Below are positions 1-10,092 of a DNA stretch of 64,000 bases, in pieces. The stretch spans positions 342,646 through 406,645 of the forward strand of contig RQSC01000027.1 in assembly GCA_013416795.1 (NCBI GenBank), read 5' to 3'. The position numbers were made by a program, and so were the translations under genes. Source of the DNA: Prasinococcaceae sp. CCMP 1430 (lineage: Eukaryota > Prasinodermophyta > Palmophyllophyceae > Prasinococcales > Prasinococcaceae). Numbering within the stretch: position 1 is the first letter of the stretch; every line of letters begins with the position of its first letter. The notes beneath the pieces are model-generated. The model had not been told where the DNA came from. It did not search any database and saw only the letters and a list, made by a program, of their open reading frames with translations.

Positions 1-806
1 GGGGTGGGGTAAAGGAGATGAACAAACAAAAGGCAAGGAGAGAGAGGAGAGAGAGGAAGGAAGGACAACACCGACACCAAGCAAAAAAACACCGCCGCGG
101 CCGGTTGCGGCGCGCGCGCGCGATGCGCGCACGCGCTCGCTCGCTCGCTCGCTCGCGCGGGTGTGCGGGTGCGGTGCGGTGCGCGCGCGCCCCGAGTGGG
201 TCCGATGCCGATGCCGATGACGCAGCGCGGCGGCGCCGCCGTGCGAGAGAGAGAGAGAGAGCGAGCGCGTTTGCCTCTGCCCTTTGCTCGCCGTCATGCG
301 TGGTATTGCGGTCGACGCGTCGAAAGGGTCTGCGAGGTCCGAGAGACGTTGGCTCCGGTGTCAGAAGAAGCTTCCTCTCCCCTCAGGCCGCCGGCCGCGG
401 CGCTGGCAGGCGGGCGCCCCCGCCTCGGAGCGCGCGGACTCCGGCCGGCCGGCACGCACAGCTGTGGCCCGAACCAAACCGAACTTGCTTCGCGACAACC
501 CCAGCCAGCACTCGGCGTACTTCCCACGCGCCTTCGATCGAGGCTGGGAGGCATCGCTGGATGGAGGCGCGTCGATCGACGGACCGTCGACGTACGGACG
601 GCGCGCGTGTACGTCTGGCCTGCCGGGACAGAGGAGTCAACGAGCAACGCCGCGCGGACGTGGCACGAGGCGGAACTGCGCGTCGTCACGCCTGGACAGG
701 GGCATGAAGTGCCGGCCGGATGTCGCGTGCGATGGCGTGCGTTTGGGTTGTCCAACAATGGCCCGCGCAATAACGGTACAGACCAGTAGGGTCTGCGCAC
801 GCTTCG
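1..806. other. Gene-free leading segment with simple repeats
   Basis: I see no supportable gene here. Long open frames exist on both strands but are what very high GC produces by chance; their translations are Arg/Ala/Gly/Pro noise without domains. The stretch holds a GCTC tetranucleotide run near 134-155, GATGCC repeats near 203-220 and a GA run near 247-261. It probably contains the 5' region of the oxygenase gene that follows. Confidence 0.6.
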
Positions 807-893
807 ATGGCCCCCGCTGCGGCCGCGCACCCGCGCGCGCGCCACAGCGCACGCCCCGCCCCGCCCGCCGCCCCCGATGCGCGGCCGCCGCCG

Positions 894-1997
894 ATGAAGC
901 GCTTCCTCGTGCCGCGCGGCGGTGGCACCGGTGGGGGCAGCAGAGAAGGAGGAGGCGATGGAGGTGGGGCAGGAGGACTTGGGGAACGCCGCCGCGGCGG
1001 GGCTCCCGCCGCGAAGCGCGCGCGCTCGTCGCTCGTCGCGTGCCCGGTGTGCGGCGCGCAGGTGCCGAGCGCCGCGATCAACGTCCACCTGGACGCGGGA
1101 TGCACGCCCGACGCACCGCGGCGCACAGGATGTGGCCGCGAACACAAGGTGGAGCGAGCGCAAGCCGCTGAATCCGCGGGTGCCTGCCCGCCCTCGGCCG
1201 CCGCGCACCTGGCCGCCGCTACGGTCGCGGCTCCAGCTCCTGCTGGTGCTCTCGCGCCCGCCGCCGCGCCCGCCCTCAAGGCCGCGGCGCCACGGGGTGC
1301 CTCCGCCGCCACGGTCGCCCCACGGTCGGCGTTCGACGTGCTTTGCCGCGAGCCCGCCGCGCGTGTGCTCGGCCGGGCGGAGCCGCATGGGACGTTGGCT
1401 GGGCACCACATCATCAGGAATTTCCTCTCCGAGGACGAGGAGGCCGCGCTGCTGCGCGCGCTCGACGACGGAGCGCGGCGCCCCAGGTGGGTGCTGCGCC
1501 ACGTCGGCAACGGGCCGTCGTTCGCGATGGCGTGGGGCGTGCGGGTGGGGCTCACCGAGCGACTCGTGCGGCCACCCGAGTTCGCCATGCCGTCGTTTCT
1601 GGACGTGTGCATGGCGAGGTTCGGCGAGGCATCGCCAGCGCTGCTGGGCACGTTCTCGCCTGTGGAGGCGAACGCGCTGGACTACCGCCGCGCGCAGGGC
1701 CACTACCTGGGCGCGCACTTTGACGATCGACACCTCAACGGAGACGTGCTGTGCACGCTCTCTCTGGCAGGCGACTGCGTGATGACCTTCCAGCGGTGCC
1801 AGGGGCGCGGCGGCCCGAGCGCGCCTGGGCGCGTGCGCGTGCCGCTCCCGCGGCGCTCGCTCAGCATCCAGACCGGGCAGTGCAGGTACGACTACACGCA
1901 CGCCATCGCCAACGAGGACCTGCTGAGCGAGCGCAGGGTGAGCATCACCTTCCGCGAGCTCGGGAAGAACGTCAAGTGGGCGCCCCCGCGAGGATGA
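894..1997 (+). CDS. ALKBH4-like 2OG-Fe(II) oxygenase with N-terminal UBZ4-type zinc finger
   Basis: Seen: a Cys-Cys-His-Cys finger (CPVCGAQVPSAAINVHLDAGC spacing, around residues 48-68) of the Rad18/UBZ4 ubiquitin-binding type, a low-complexity Ala/Pro linker, then an AlkB double-stranded beta-helix in the C-terminal 200 residues. The Fe ligands are visible as His-Phe-Asp in GAHFDD and a distal His in YDYTHAIAN. The terminal RRVSITFREL carries the 2OG-binding Arg and strongly resembles ALKBH4. Family knowledge: ALKBH4 demethylates lysine or N6-methyladenine; a UBZ finger would recruit it to ubiquitinated chromatin. The start at 894 (MKRFLVPR) gives 367 residues; an in-frame ATG at 807 would add 29 low-complexity residues. 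Single exon. ALKBH4 in animals has no such finger, so the exact substrate is uncertain. Confidence 0.85.
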   Translation: MKRFLVPRGGGTGGGSREGGGDGGGAGGLGERRRGGAPAAKRARSSLVACPVCGAQVPSAAINVHLDAGCTPDAPRRTGCGREHKVERAQAAESAGACPPSAAAHLAAATVAAPAPAGALAPAAAPALKAAAPRGASAATVAPRSAFDVLCREPAARVLGRAEPHGTLAGHHIIRNFLSEDEEAALLRALDDGARRPRWVLRHVGNGPSFAMAWGVRVGLTERLVRPPEFAMPSFLDVCMARFGEASPALLGTFSPVEANALDYRRAQGHYLGAHFDDRHLNGDVLCTLSLAGDCVMTFQRCQGRGGPSAPGRVRVPLPRRSLSIQTGQCRYDYTHAIANEDLLSERRVSITFRELGKNVKWAPPRG

Positions 1998-2535
1998 GGG
2001 CATACTTTGTACAAAATGTTTTTTCGAAATTGGCGCAAAATTGGCGCAAAATTCATCGCGATACCAACACACCGTTGCTGGCACGTCCGCCCGCCCGTTG
2101 GCGAGCGGAGGTCAAAGTCCATGCATTTGCCCGGTCGTCCGCTTTTTGACACCGCCGGTGCAAACGAAACCAAGATCAAAATCGTGCACCGCGCGCGGTG
2201 GGAACAGAAACGGAAACGCGCGGAATCCCGGCGTCGTTCCCGGCATGCATGTGTGTGAATGAGCGGGATTCCATGTGCTTTCTCAACTTTGCGGTATCCT
2301 GATGCGCTCCGAACCGAAGCGAAGCGAGGGGGGGAGCGCCGCGGCCAAAGGCGCCGGTCCCGCCGATGACGGAGGCGGGCGCGCGCCGCGCGCATGGTCT
2401 ATCCGAGTCCGTGGCACGAAATGCCGCGCCCCCCCCCCCTTGGCGCGCGTGCGCAGCCCGCCGCGCCCGCTACCGCATCCGCGTCCCCATTCCTCGCTCA
2501 GAGCGCCGCTGTCCGCTCCTGCCCGCCGCGCCGCA
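1998..2535. other. Intergenic spacer with two E2F-like sites
   Basis: No gene seen. The first 60 bases are AT-richer than their surroundings and contain ATTGGCGC twice, at 2029-2036 and 2040-2047, in an 11-bp direct repeat. This fits the E2F consensus WTTSSCSS. A run of C lies near 2427-2438. It probably combines the 3' end of the oxygenase gene and the promoter and leader of CFAP36. Confidence 0.5.
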
Positions 2536-4324
2536 ATGGCGTCCGCGAGCGACAGCGCATGGCTCAACGAGGCGGTCATCCGCTTCCTGCAGGGGCCCCT
2601 GTACTCCACGCCGCTCATGAGCTTCATTGACAACAAATGCCACATCTTCGACACTGAGGAGGAGTGCAAGCTCGAATACACGAACGTCCATGAAGAGTTC
2701 AAAAATGTGCGAGTTGCGCGCCGTGCTGTGCGGCGGGCGCGCGCCGCGCGCCGGAACGGGCGCTCACGGCGAGGCACGGGTGCGCTCTGGCAGGCACGCG
2801 CACCACCCGCTCCGTCAATCGCACCGCTCTTTGGCTCATGCGCGCGGCGCTGCAGCCCCAGCAGACGTGCTCGCCTCCTCGCACTGACGCCCAGTTCGCT
2901 CACACAGTGCGTCGACGAAGTCATCAGCGACTTCCTGAACGATCTCGGCGTGAGCGCAGAGCAGTTCGTCGAGGTCGTTGAGTCCTCCGACTCGGAGCTC
3001 GATGCTTTCGTCGTCTCCTCCATCCTTACTGTGGACGATTTCGTGCAATTCAGAGCGATGATGATCAAGCGCAACATCGACCTCACCAACGAGGTCCTCC
3101 GGGAGATTGAGGCAGCGGCCTCGGCCGCGCCCGCCGAGCTAGCCTCGCCGGTCACGACGACGTCGCCCAAGGGCAAGGAGGCCGCCCCGGAGCCAGCGAC
3201 CCCCACGAAGGACGCCGAGGGTCAGGCGGTGGAGATCGTCAGGGAGGCGCCGCGCACCCAAAAGAGGCCGCCGAGGAAATGGATGAGGAGCGCATGATGG
3301 AGATGGCGCTCAAGCTGTCGCAGCGGCAGTTCGAGGCAGAGAAGGAGCTGCGCGAGGCGCAGGAGAAGGCGGTGGCCAATATGAACGACGGCGTGGGCGA
3401 CGACGCCAGCGTCGAGGACAAGGCGCTCGCGGCAGCCATCCGCGAGTCGATGCAGGAGCAGCTGGAGCAGGAGCGCGCGAAGGCGGAGATGCAGCAGGCC
3501 CTCGCGCTCAGCGCGGCCATCGAGGAGGAGAGGCAGAAGATGAAAGAGGAGTCCGACGGGGCGAGGTGAGACGCGCGGCCACGCACGGATGGGCACGGAG
3601 ACGTGAGCGTGCGTGAGCATGTCAATGACGCGCGAGTGCGCCGCTGACGCGCTCGCGTTGGCCCTGCTGCGCTGCCACGCGCGCCGTGCCGCGCGCAGTG
3701 GGTCGGGCTGCGCGCCCGCGCCCCTCAAGGCGCCCGCCGGCGGGCTCAAGCCCATCGCAGACGTGAAGGCCGAGGGCGCCGCGAAGGCCGCAGCCATCAA
3801 GGAGCAGCTGTTGAACCGCGCCGCGGAGATCGACCGGCAAGCGGAGGAACGCCTCGCGGCCGTCGCCGCCGGCGTGGCCCCGGTCGAGGCTTCGGTTGCG
3901 CGCTTGACAGTGTCTGACGACGAGGTCGCCCGGCGCAAGGCGTACCTCCTCAAGCAGCGCGAGGCGCTCCTTGCCAAGGTGCGCGAGGCGCTCGCAACTG
4001 CGCGCTTGCGTGGCTGCGTCGTGCGCGTTGAATCGATGCGTGGAGCGTCGCTTGGCCCCAGCATCGGCAGCTGACGCGTCGCATCGCATGCGCCCGCAGC
4101 GCGCGGCGCAACGCAAAGTTGAGGTGGAGGAGTACAAACAAAATACCACAGCGGCGGTGCCACCTTCGCCCGTCGACAAGTTCTCCAACACGCAGGTCGG
4201 GCCGACGGCGTCGCTCGCCGGCGTGGACGCCGCTGCGGATGCAGCACGCGCCGCGCTGCGCCGCTCGCTGGCGCAGTCGCTGAAGCAGGACTTGGTGAAG
4301 AAGGCCAAGGCCCAAGGCGCATGA
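2536..4324 (+). CDS. CFAP36: Cilia- and flagella-associated protein 36 (CCDC104/BARTL1), five exons
   Basis: Exons 2536-2706, 2908-3220, 3265-3565, 3699-3978 and 4100-4324 join in frame to 429 residues. The N-terminal BART domain (about residues 1-130: IRFLQGPLYS, FDTEEECKLEYTNVHEEF, then VDEVISDFL and FRAMMIKRNIDL) matches CFAP36 and the ARL2BP/BART family, which binds ARL3-GTP at the ciliary base. It is followed by Glu/Lys coiled coil, a Lys-Gln-Arg-Glu segment (YLLKQREALLAK) and a terminal RRSLAQSLKQDLVKKAKA that is typical of the family. Donors are GTGCGA, GTCAGG, GTGAGA and GTGCGC. Intron 2 (3221-3264) is only 44 nt, yet removing it is what restores the frame. The ATG at 2536 opens the BART domain directly. 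Longer than human CFAP36 (342 residues). Confidence 0.92.
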
Positions 4325-4677
4325 GCGAGCAAGCGCACGGCACACATGGCGACTCGGAGCTCGCGCGTGAGCGCCCGCGGCAGCACCGCCCACACCTGCA
4401 GCTGCTGGGCGCCGCCTCCCGAGCGCCAACGCTCTCTCATTTATTCGCAACACTCCCAATTGACTCCCATCGGCGCGCGTCGCGGGTGCGGGCGCGCGAC
4501 CGCGAGGCTGGCAGCGCGCAGAGTGTTCGACCGCGTGGCGTGCCACAGAGACGGGGCAGTTGATGCCATCGCACATAAAATATTACACGCGACGACAGTG
4601 CCGCCAGGGCGGGAGCCCTCGCGCGAGCGCGGGGAGGCCCAGCCACCAGTCGCACCAGCTGTTACTCCTAACTTGGT

Positions 4678-5043
4678 TTAGGCCTGGGCGATGGTGACCT
4701 CGACCTCGACACCGGGCTCGATCGAGATGGAGGTGATCTGCTTGACCACATCCGAGGGCGAGTGCAGGTCGATGAGGCGCTTGTGGATGCGCATCTCGAA
4801 GCGGTCCCACGTGTTGGTACCCTCACCGCACGGCGACTTGCGGGTGGTGATCTTGAGGCACTTGGTGGGCATGCGCACCGGGCCCTTGACGCGGAGGCGC
4901 TTGTCCTTGGCGCCCTTGATCAGGTCCGCGCAGACCTTCTCGAGGTTCTTCACGTTGCGCGAAGTCAGCGTGATGCGGATGCGGTGGAGCGCCGCCGAGG
5001 GCGCCACCTCCTCCTCCTTGCCGGCCTTCATCGGGGCGGACAT
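4678..5043 (-). CDS. RPS20: 40S ribosomal protein uS10 (S20)
   Basis: A complete 121-residue uS10. The diagnostic core [56 protein letters not shown] and [15 protein letters not shown] covers the whole conserved protein, which sits at the head of the small subunit and contacts 18S rRNA. The start at 5043 ([12 protein letters not shown]) is preferred over an in-frame ATG 36 nt upstream because eukaryotic uS10 begins just before a short acidic tail. No intron is seen in the coding part. It converges on CFAP36, leaving about 350 bp between the stops. Confidence 0.97.
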   Translation of the reverse strand: MSAPMKAGKEEEVAPSAALHRIRITLTSRNVKNLEKVCADLIKGAKDKRLRVKGPVRMPTKCLKITTRKSPCGEGTNTWDRFEMRIHKRLIDLHSPSDVVKQITSISIEPGVEVEVTIAQA

Positions 5044-6988
5044 AGTGACTGAGTTGTTGTTGCGGCTTTCCGCTAACACCCGAGACAGACGAGCTTAAAG
5101 CTCCGCTTGCTGCGGAGGTGGCACGAGAGAGCGGCGCGCCCGCGTCAGCGCCAGTTCTCGCGCGCGCAGGGGAGGCGCCTCTCGCGCGGCCGGGGCGTCG
5201 CGTGTCGCGCCGCTGCGCCACGCGCGGCGAGACGGTGCGCTAGGCGCGCAGGCGCGCCGCCGCCCCCGCCACGGATCATTTGCCTCCCGAAAGCGGCGCG
5301 GCCGCCGCGCCGGCGCGCGCGCGTGCGCGCGCGCAGGGGGAGACGGAGGGAGAGGGGAACAGCAGCGCGACGCGCTCGCCTCGCGGACGCACCTGAGGTG
5401 TTAACGGGACTTGCTGTGTGTGCAGAGTGGCACCGCAACCCCCCCCTGCGCGGTGTCCCGCCCGCGCCAAGGCCCCCCGCCGCGCAGCCGCCGCTGATGC
5501 CCTAGCCCAGCACGCGCGGCGAAAACGCGGCGAAAACGCGAAATTCCCGCAAGCCCGGTGCGGAACGCACCGTTTCGCGCGCCGACGCGTGTCCCGAAAA
5601 CCCGTCCGCGCGATCGCCGTCGTGGCGGCGGCTTTCAATTTGATGGGCAGCGCGAGCCAGATGCTTTTTGATGAAGATCACCGGCGCGTCATGTGTCATC
5701 ACAGGGAGCAAGGTCGCACCGCAAGCGGGCGCGAGCGCGCGCCGCGCGGCGCCCTCCCACATCCAGTCTCCCGTGGCGCCGCGCGCGCGTGGCCACACAA
5801 AAGCGACGATGCCGCGCAGCTCCCTCCTAAATTTTCGACGGAAAAAAAGAGAGGAAGGGGACCGACGAGCGCGCTAGAGAGGAAGGATTCGGTCAGGCGC
5901 ACACCGACCGCCGCGGAGGCGAGTGCTGCGCGCAGGCTCGCGTTCGGTCGGAGCCGCTGCCCCCCTCTCCCTTCCCCTTCGCCGTCGCGTCGCTTTCGCC
6001 TCCCCTGCCTGCGTCGCCTGACGCCATCACAAACAAAGGCCAGAGAACACCGCCCTCTTCCCCCTCTCCGCCGCGTCGCTCCCGTGCGTCGCCGGCCGCT
6101 CGTCGCGCCGCGAGGGTGCGCGCCTCATCCGCAGGCGAAAGCGATATCACGCGCGCACACGGGGAACGCGCAGATGAAAAAAAAAATGACACCGACCGGC
6201 GCACGAGGAACGGGAGAGCCGCCGCGTCTTTTTTTTTTGCCGCGGCCGCGGCGTCGCCCCCAGCCGGAGTCCATGGAATCCATCGAATCCGTGCGAAGAC
6301 GCGCGGGGCGTTCGCCGCAGCGCGCCGCGCGATGCAGGGAATTTTGAATCGCGGGTGGCGCGCATGGAGTCCGATGGATTCCGACCGAAAGCGCCGCGCA
6401 TCCCGCGTCTCGCATCCCCGTACTAAAAAAAAAAAAATGCGAGCCGGAGGAGAGGGGGACGCAGTCTGTCAGGTCAGCTCGCGCGCGCGCGCGCGCGCGC
6501 GCGCGCCAGACTACGCGGCGGCCGCGGGGCGGGCGACGTGCTGGGGGTGTTGGCGCGGCAGGTGAGGGCGCGGGCGGGCTCGCGCGCGCGTGGGTTTGAG
6601 GCGCTCGGTGGGGAGGGGAGCGGGGCGGGTGAGCGGGGGGAAGAGGCGGCGTGCGGCCTGGCGCGGCGCGTCCCCTCGACGAGGGGACGCGTGGGGGCGC
6701 GCGAAGGGGCAGCTGCGAGCACGGAGGCTCGCGTGGAGGGCGAGAGGCGGCGGGGGTGGAGGCGGCAAAAGGAGCTGCAGAGAAGGGGGGGGGGGGCTCT
6801 GGAAGAGGGGGGTAGGAAATAGACTCTGCTGGCAGTTGCAGGCCTGACGCGCAGACGGCGCTCGCGCGCCCTCGCGCGGACCAGGCCAACGCCGCGCGGC
6901 CTCGCCGCACGGTGCGCGGGGCGCCGGCGCGCGGCCTCGCCGCACGCACCAGGCTGGCAGGCTGCGGCTCGTCCGGACAGGCTTCTCG
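5044..6988. other. Long gene-free spacer (about 1.9 kb)
   Basis: I cannot support a gene here on either strand. It contains the uS10 promoter side, poly-A and poly-T runs (near 6178-6190, 6229-6238 and 6425-6436), a (GC)n run at about 6478-6506, and a cluster of ATGGANTCC words at 6273-6380 including the quasi-palindrome at 6273-6283. Long open frames on both strands are low-complexity Arg/Ala/Pro. Confidence 0.55.
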
Positions 6989-8281
6989 ATGCCCCCCTGC
7001 ATCGGAAAGGGCATGAGCGCGGCCCCTGCACACAGCGTCGAGAAGGCGGAGTCTTCGGCGTGGGAGGCGGCCGCCACCGCGGCCGTGTTCCACGAGTCCA
7101 TGGAGCGCTTCCGCAAGGGCCTCGTGCCGCTCACGCTGCCGAGGTCGCCCCCGGGCGACAGCCCGGATGCGAAGCTGCGCGCGCACGGGCCCAACACGGA
7201 CATCCCGCGCAAGATTCGCACCATCATTCCCACGCGGCGGGAGATGGAGCTGCAGGCCGAGGCCGCGGCGGAGGCCAGCGTGGCGAACAACGCCCGCAGG
7301 GCGCGCTTGAGCATGGAGTCGGGAGTCGGCGCCGATGCGGCCGCCACGGCGCTGGAGCGGGGCGCGGCGAGGAGCGCCGTCGCCGCGGTGGCGGCCATCG
7401 CCGCCACCCCCCTCTCCGAAACAGACTACGGGGCGAACATCCTGCGCCCCCGGCGCGCGCCGACGCCCCGCGACGCGGTGCCCTGCTCTGAGTCTGAGGA
7501 AGAGCCGGGCGGCGACCTCGTCGCGCCCGCCGTGCGGCGAGGGACAAACGTCGAAGCGAGAGGTGCGGGCGCAGGGTTGGACGCGGACACCGACGCGTGC
7601 GGCGTGCTCGCGTCGAGGCTTGGCTGGCGGGTCCGCATGCGACGCGTGGCGTGGCTGCGCTGGCGTGCGGCGCTCTCGATGGGCTCCAATGCCGCGCGCC
7701 TCCGGCGCGATGCGTCGGCGCGCGGGAGAGAGGAGATAGAGGAAGTGGCGCAGAGAGTCGCGGAGAGCGTGGTCGCTGCCGTCGCCCAACCGCTGGCGCA
7801 GGAGATTTCTGCGTTTCGCGCTGCGGCCGAGACGAGTCGCATCGACAACGAAGCAAGAATCGCGCAGCTGGCCGAGCGCCTCGAGTCGGCGCTGGCAGAG
7901 CTCAAAGCGGACCGACCAATACAACAGCACGCAGCGCCGCGCGCCCCTCCTCCTATCCGCCGCTCTAGCAGCCTGCCGGAGAGGCCGCACCGCGCACTGC
8001 ACGTTCGGCCCCGCTCAGACGACGGCGGCGCCCAGGATTCGCGTAGACGACGAGATGGCACGGGGGGGGGCGGCTCAGAGTCCGGTGGCGGTGCAGGCAG
8101 GACGAGGCGACTATCGGAACTGGGGATATCCGCGGGCGCGTATGCGAGCGGCACGACGGGGAGGGTGAAAGTGCAGGCAGCCCGAAAGGCAGTCCTGCCC
8201 CCGGAGGTTGTGCGTTCCATGGGGCGTCTGATGCCAGCCATCCCGCAGCATCGGCGCTCGAGTGCGTTCAACTCGCGGTGA
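6989..8281 (+). CDS. Unknown coiled-coil protein
   Basis: A 430-residue open frame I do not recognise. Its non-random composition supports it: a conserved-looking N-terminal patch (HESMERFRKGLVPLTLPRSP, then PRKIRTIIPTRREMELQAEA), a predicted coiled coil at about residues 245-305 (EEIEEVAQRVAE ... ARIAQLAERLESALAELKAD), a Ser/Arg/Pro-rich stretch, and a basic C-terminus (PPEVVRSMGRLMPAIPQHRR). No catalytic motif or membrane segment is seen. ATGs at 6989 and 7013 are both possible starts. It converges on the RPRD1-like gene. It could be a structural or adaptor protein; no function is assigned. Confidence 0.6.
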   Translation: MPPCIGKGMSAAPAHSVEKAESSAWEAAATAAVFHESMERFRKGLVPLTLPRSPPGDSPDAKLRAHGPNTDIPRKIRTIIPTRREMELQAEAAAEASVANNARRARLSMESGVGADAAATALERGAARSAVAAVAAIAATPLSETDYGANILRPRRAPTPRDAVPCSESEEEPGGDLVAPAVRRGTNVEARGAGAGLDADTDACGVLASRLGWRVRMRRVAWLRWRAALSMGSNAARLRRDASARGREEIEEVAQRVAESVVAAVAQPLAQEISAFRAAAETSRIDNEARIAQLAERLESALAELKADRPIQQHAAPRAPPPIRRSSSLPERPHRALHVRPRSDDGGAQDSRRRRDGTGGGGSESGGGAGRTRRLSELGISAGAYASGTTGRVKVQAARKAVLPPEVVRSMGRLMPAIPQHRRSSAFNSR

Positions 8282-8546
8282 CACCAGCGGCGGGGCCTGG
8301 TGAGCGGTGTCGCGCGCGGGTGAGACGAGCTCGACCGCTGACGGCATGGAGAGGGGGGTCGTCACTGGCCGGTGACCGTGGTCAGTCCGTCTGGATGCGC
8401 GCTTCACATGTGTAGTATTTTATGGACGTGGTGGGTTGGGCTCGCGTAATCGCAGTTGGATTCCTAGTGTATTGCGTGTGACAGTACTTTGCAACTTCTG
8501 ACGGCAAACGGAGCGACTCTGCGCGACAGCCCTGCGAGGAGCGCCT

Positions 8547-9812
8547 TCACTCCGTGCGTTGCCGCTTCTCCGCCGGTGCAGCCTCATCGCCACCCGCTGC
8601 GCCGTCGCCATCTGGTGCGGCATTCTTCACGCCCTCGATCGCCGCCATTGCGTTCTCTATCTCACCCTTAGCCTCCTCCACGGCCGTCCTCGAGGCAGCG
8701 AGCGCCGCCGCAAGCGCCGCCTCGTACTTTTCGTGCGCGCCCACCAGCGCCTCCAGCTTGGTCTTGTACTTCTCCATGAATGCGCCTGCCTCGGCACACT
8801 TTGCGGCCGTGGGTGCCTCGAGCGCCGCCTCGAGTACCACCTGAACCTTGGCGATCTCCTCGTCGGGCGCCTGCAGGGCGTCGACGGCCGCCGCCGCGGA
8901 CACCACCGCTTGTGCACGCGCGCTCACCACCTTCCCCGCAGGCGCTGACTTCGCTTGTCTCGAGGGCCCTCCGCCCGCCTTCGCCACAGGGCCGCCCGCG
9001 CTCGCGCCGGCCGGCTGCGGCCCCTCTGTCTTGGGCGCTGGGGAGGGCAGCAGCTCGCCGAGCGCCTCCCTGAGTTCGTCGAGGCGCGAGCCGAAGATGC
9101 CGCGCTGCCCCCACACGTCAATGATGCGCCCCGTCTTCACCTTAAGCTTGGCATCCCCGCCGCTCAGCACGCTGCGCAGCGAGCGCGCCATGACCTGCGT
9201 GCGTGGTGGAGGGGCGTGGGCGTCAGCGCCTCACGACGCGAGGGAATCGCGCGACATGCTAGGCGCGCGCGCCGCGCACAGAGTCTGGGCCGCACCTTGA
9301 AGAACTCGTTGGTGTACTCGGGGCCCTTCTTGCGGCTCTTCTGGATGATGTCATTCGCCAGATACAGCAACGCGAGCTGCTGTGTCGCATCCGCTTTGCC
9401 TAGCTGCCGCTCCCACAGCGCGACGATCACGGCGCAATTCTTGCGCTGGAAAAGGCAGTATGTCGAGATGGCTGCCCGGGCGAGGGCATGGCCGTACCGA
9501 TGCGCGCGCAAGGAAAGGCGGCGTGTGTGCACGTGAGCAGGTACAGCCAGGCGCTGAGGTCAGCACGACATTGGAGGCAGTGTTGAGCACGCACCAGGCG
9601 CCACGACATGCAGCCCCTGGCTTTGGCGAGCGCACTGCCCAGCCTTCCGCCCTTCCGCCCCGAAGGAAGGGCGGGCGCTGGCGAGCGCAGACGCGCCGCC
9701 GGCCCAGGCTCCCACGCGGGGCAGGGCGGCGCGACGCACTCTCAATGCTGTCCTGCGAGGCGGTGACCTTGGCGAGCTTCTCAGCCATCGCATCCTTGTT
9801 GAAGCTCGCCAT
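8547..9812 (-). CDS. RPRD1/Rtt103-like CID protein, three exons
   Basis: Exons on the minus strand are 9812-9740, 9471-9296 and 9194-8547 and join to 298 residues. The N-terminal CID (about residues 1-130) is clear: FNKDAMAEKLAKVTASQDSI, the spliced junction giving SIETISTYCLFQRKN, then LLYLANDIIQKSRKKGPEYT and GRIIDVWGQRGIFGSRLDEL. The family reads phosphorylated Ser on the RNA polymerase II C-terminal domain and couples transcription to termination and phosphatase recruitment. The remainder is an Ala/Glu-rich coiled coil, as in RPRD1 dimerisation regions, ending in a basic EKRQRTE tail. Donors are GTGCGT and GTGCGG. The start at 9812 directly precedes the CID. Confidence 0.93.
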
Positions 9813-10092
9813 GGATGGGCGCAGGCGCACGCCTCCCCGCGCGGCCTTCGCGGCCTTCGCGGCCTGTGGCGCCGCGCCGCAGTGCGCGCACTAACAACGC
9901 CATCAAAACCGGCGCTCGAACAGCCCATGCATTTTGACTGGCATTTTCTGCGGATGATAGCGCATCGAAATTGGCAGGAATCCTGCTTCTAACATACAAA
10001 TCGCGCCGAACGAAAAGAGAACGATGGTATTATTCAGCGTGCGGCGCGAGCCACGGGAGACTGCTCGCGGTACCCACACGACCGGCAGTTGC

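Noticed and set aside
6125..8002. Long minus-strand open frame opposite the coiled-coil gene
   Set aside because: Low-complexity composition with long Pro/Ser/Arg runs and no domain; a chance antisense frame.
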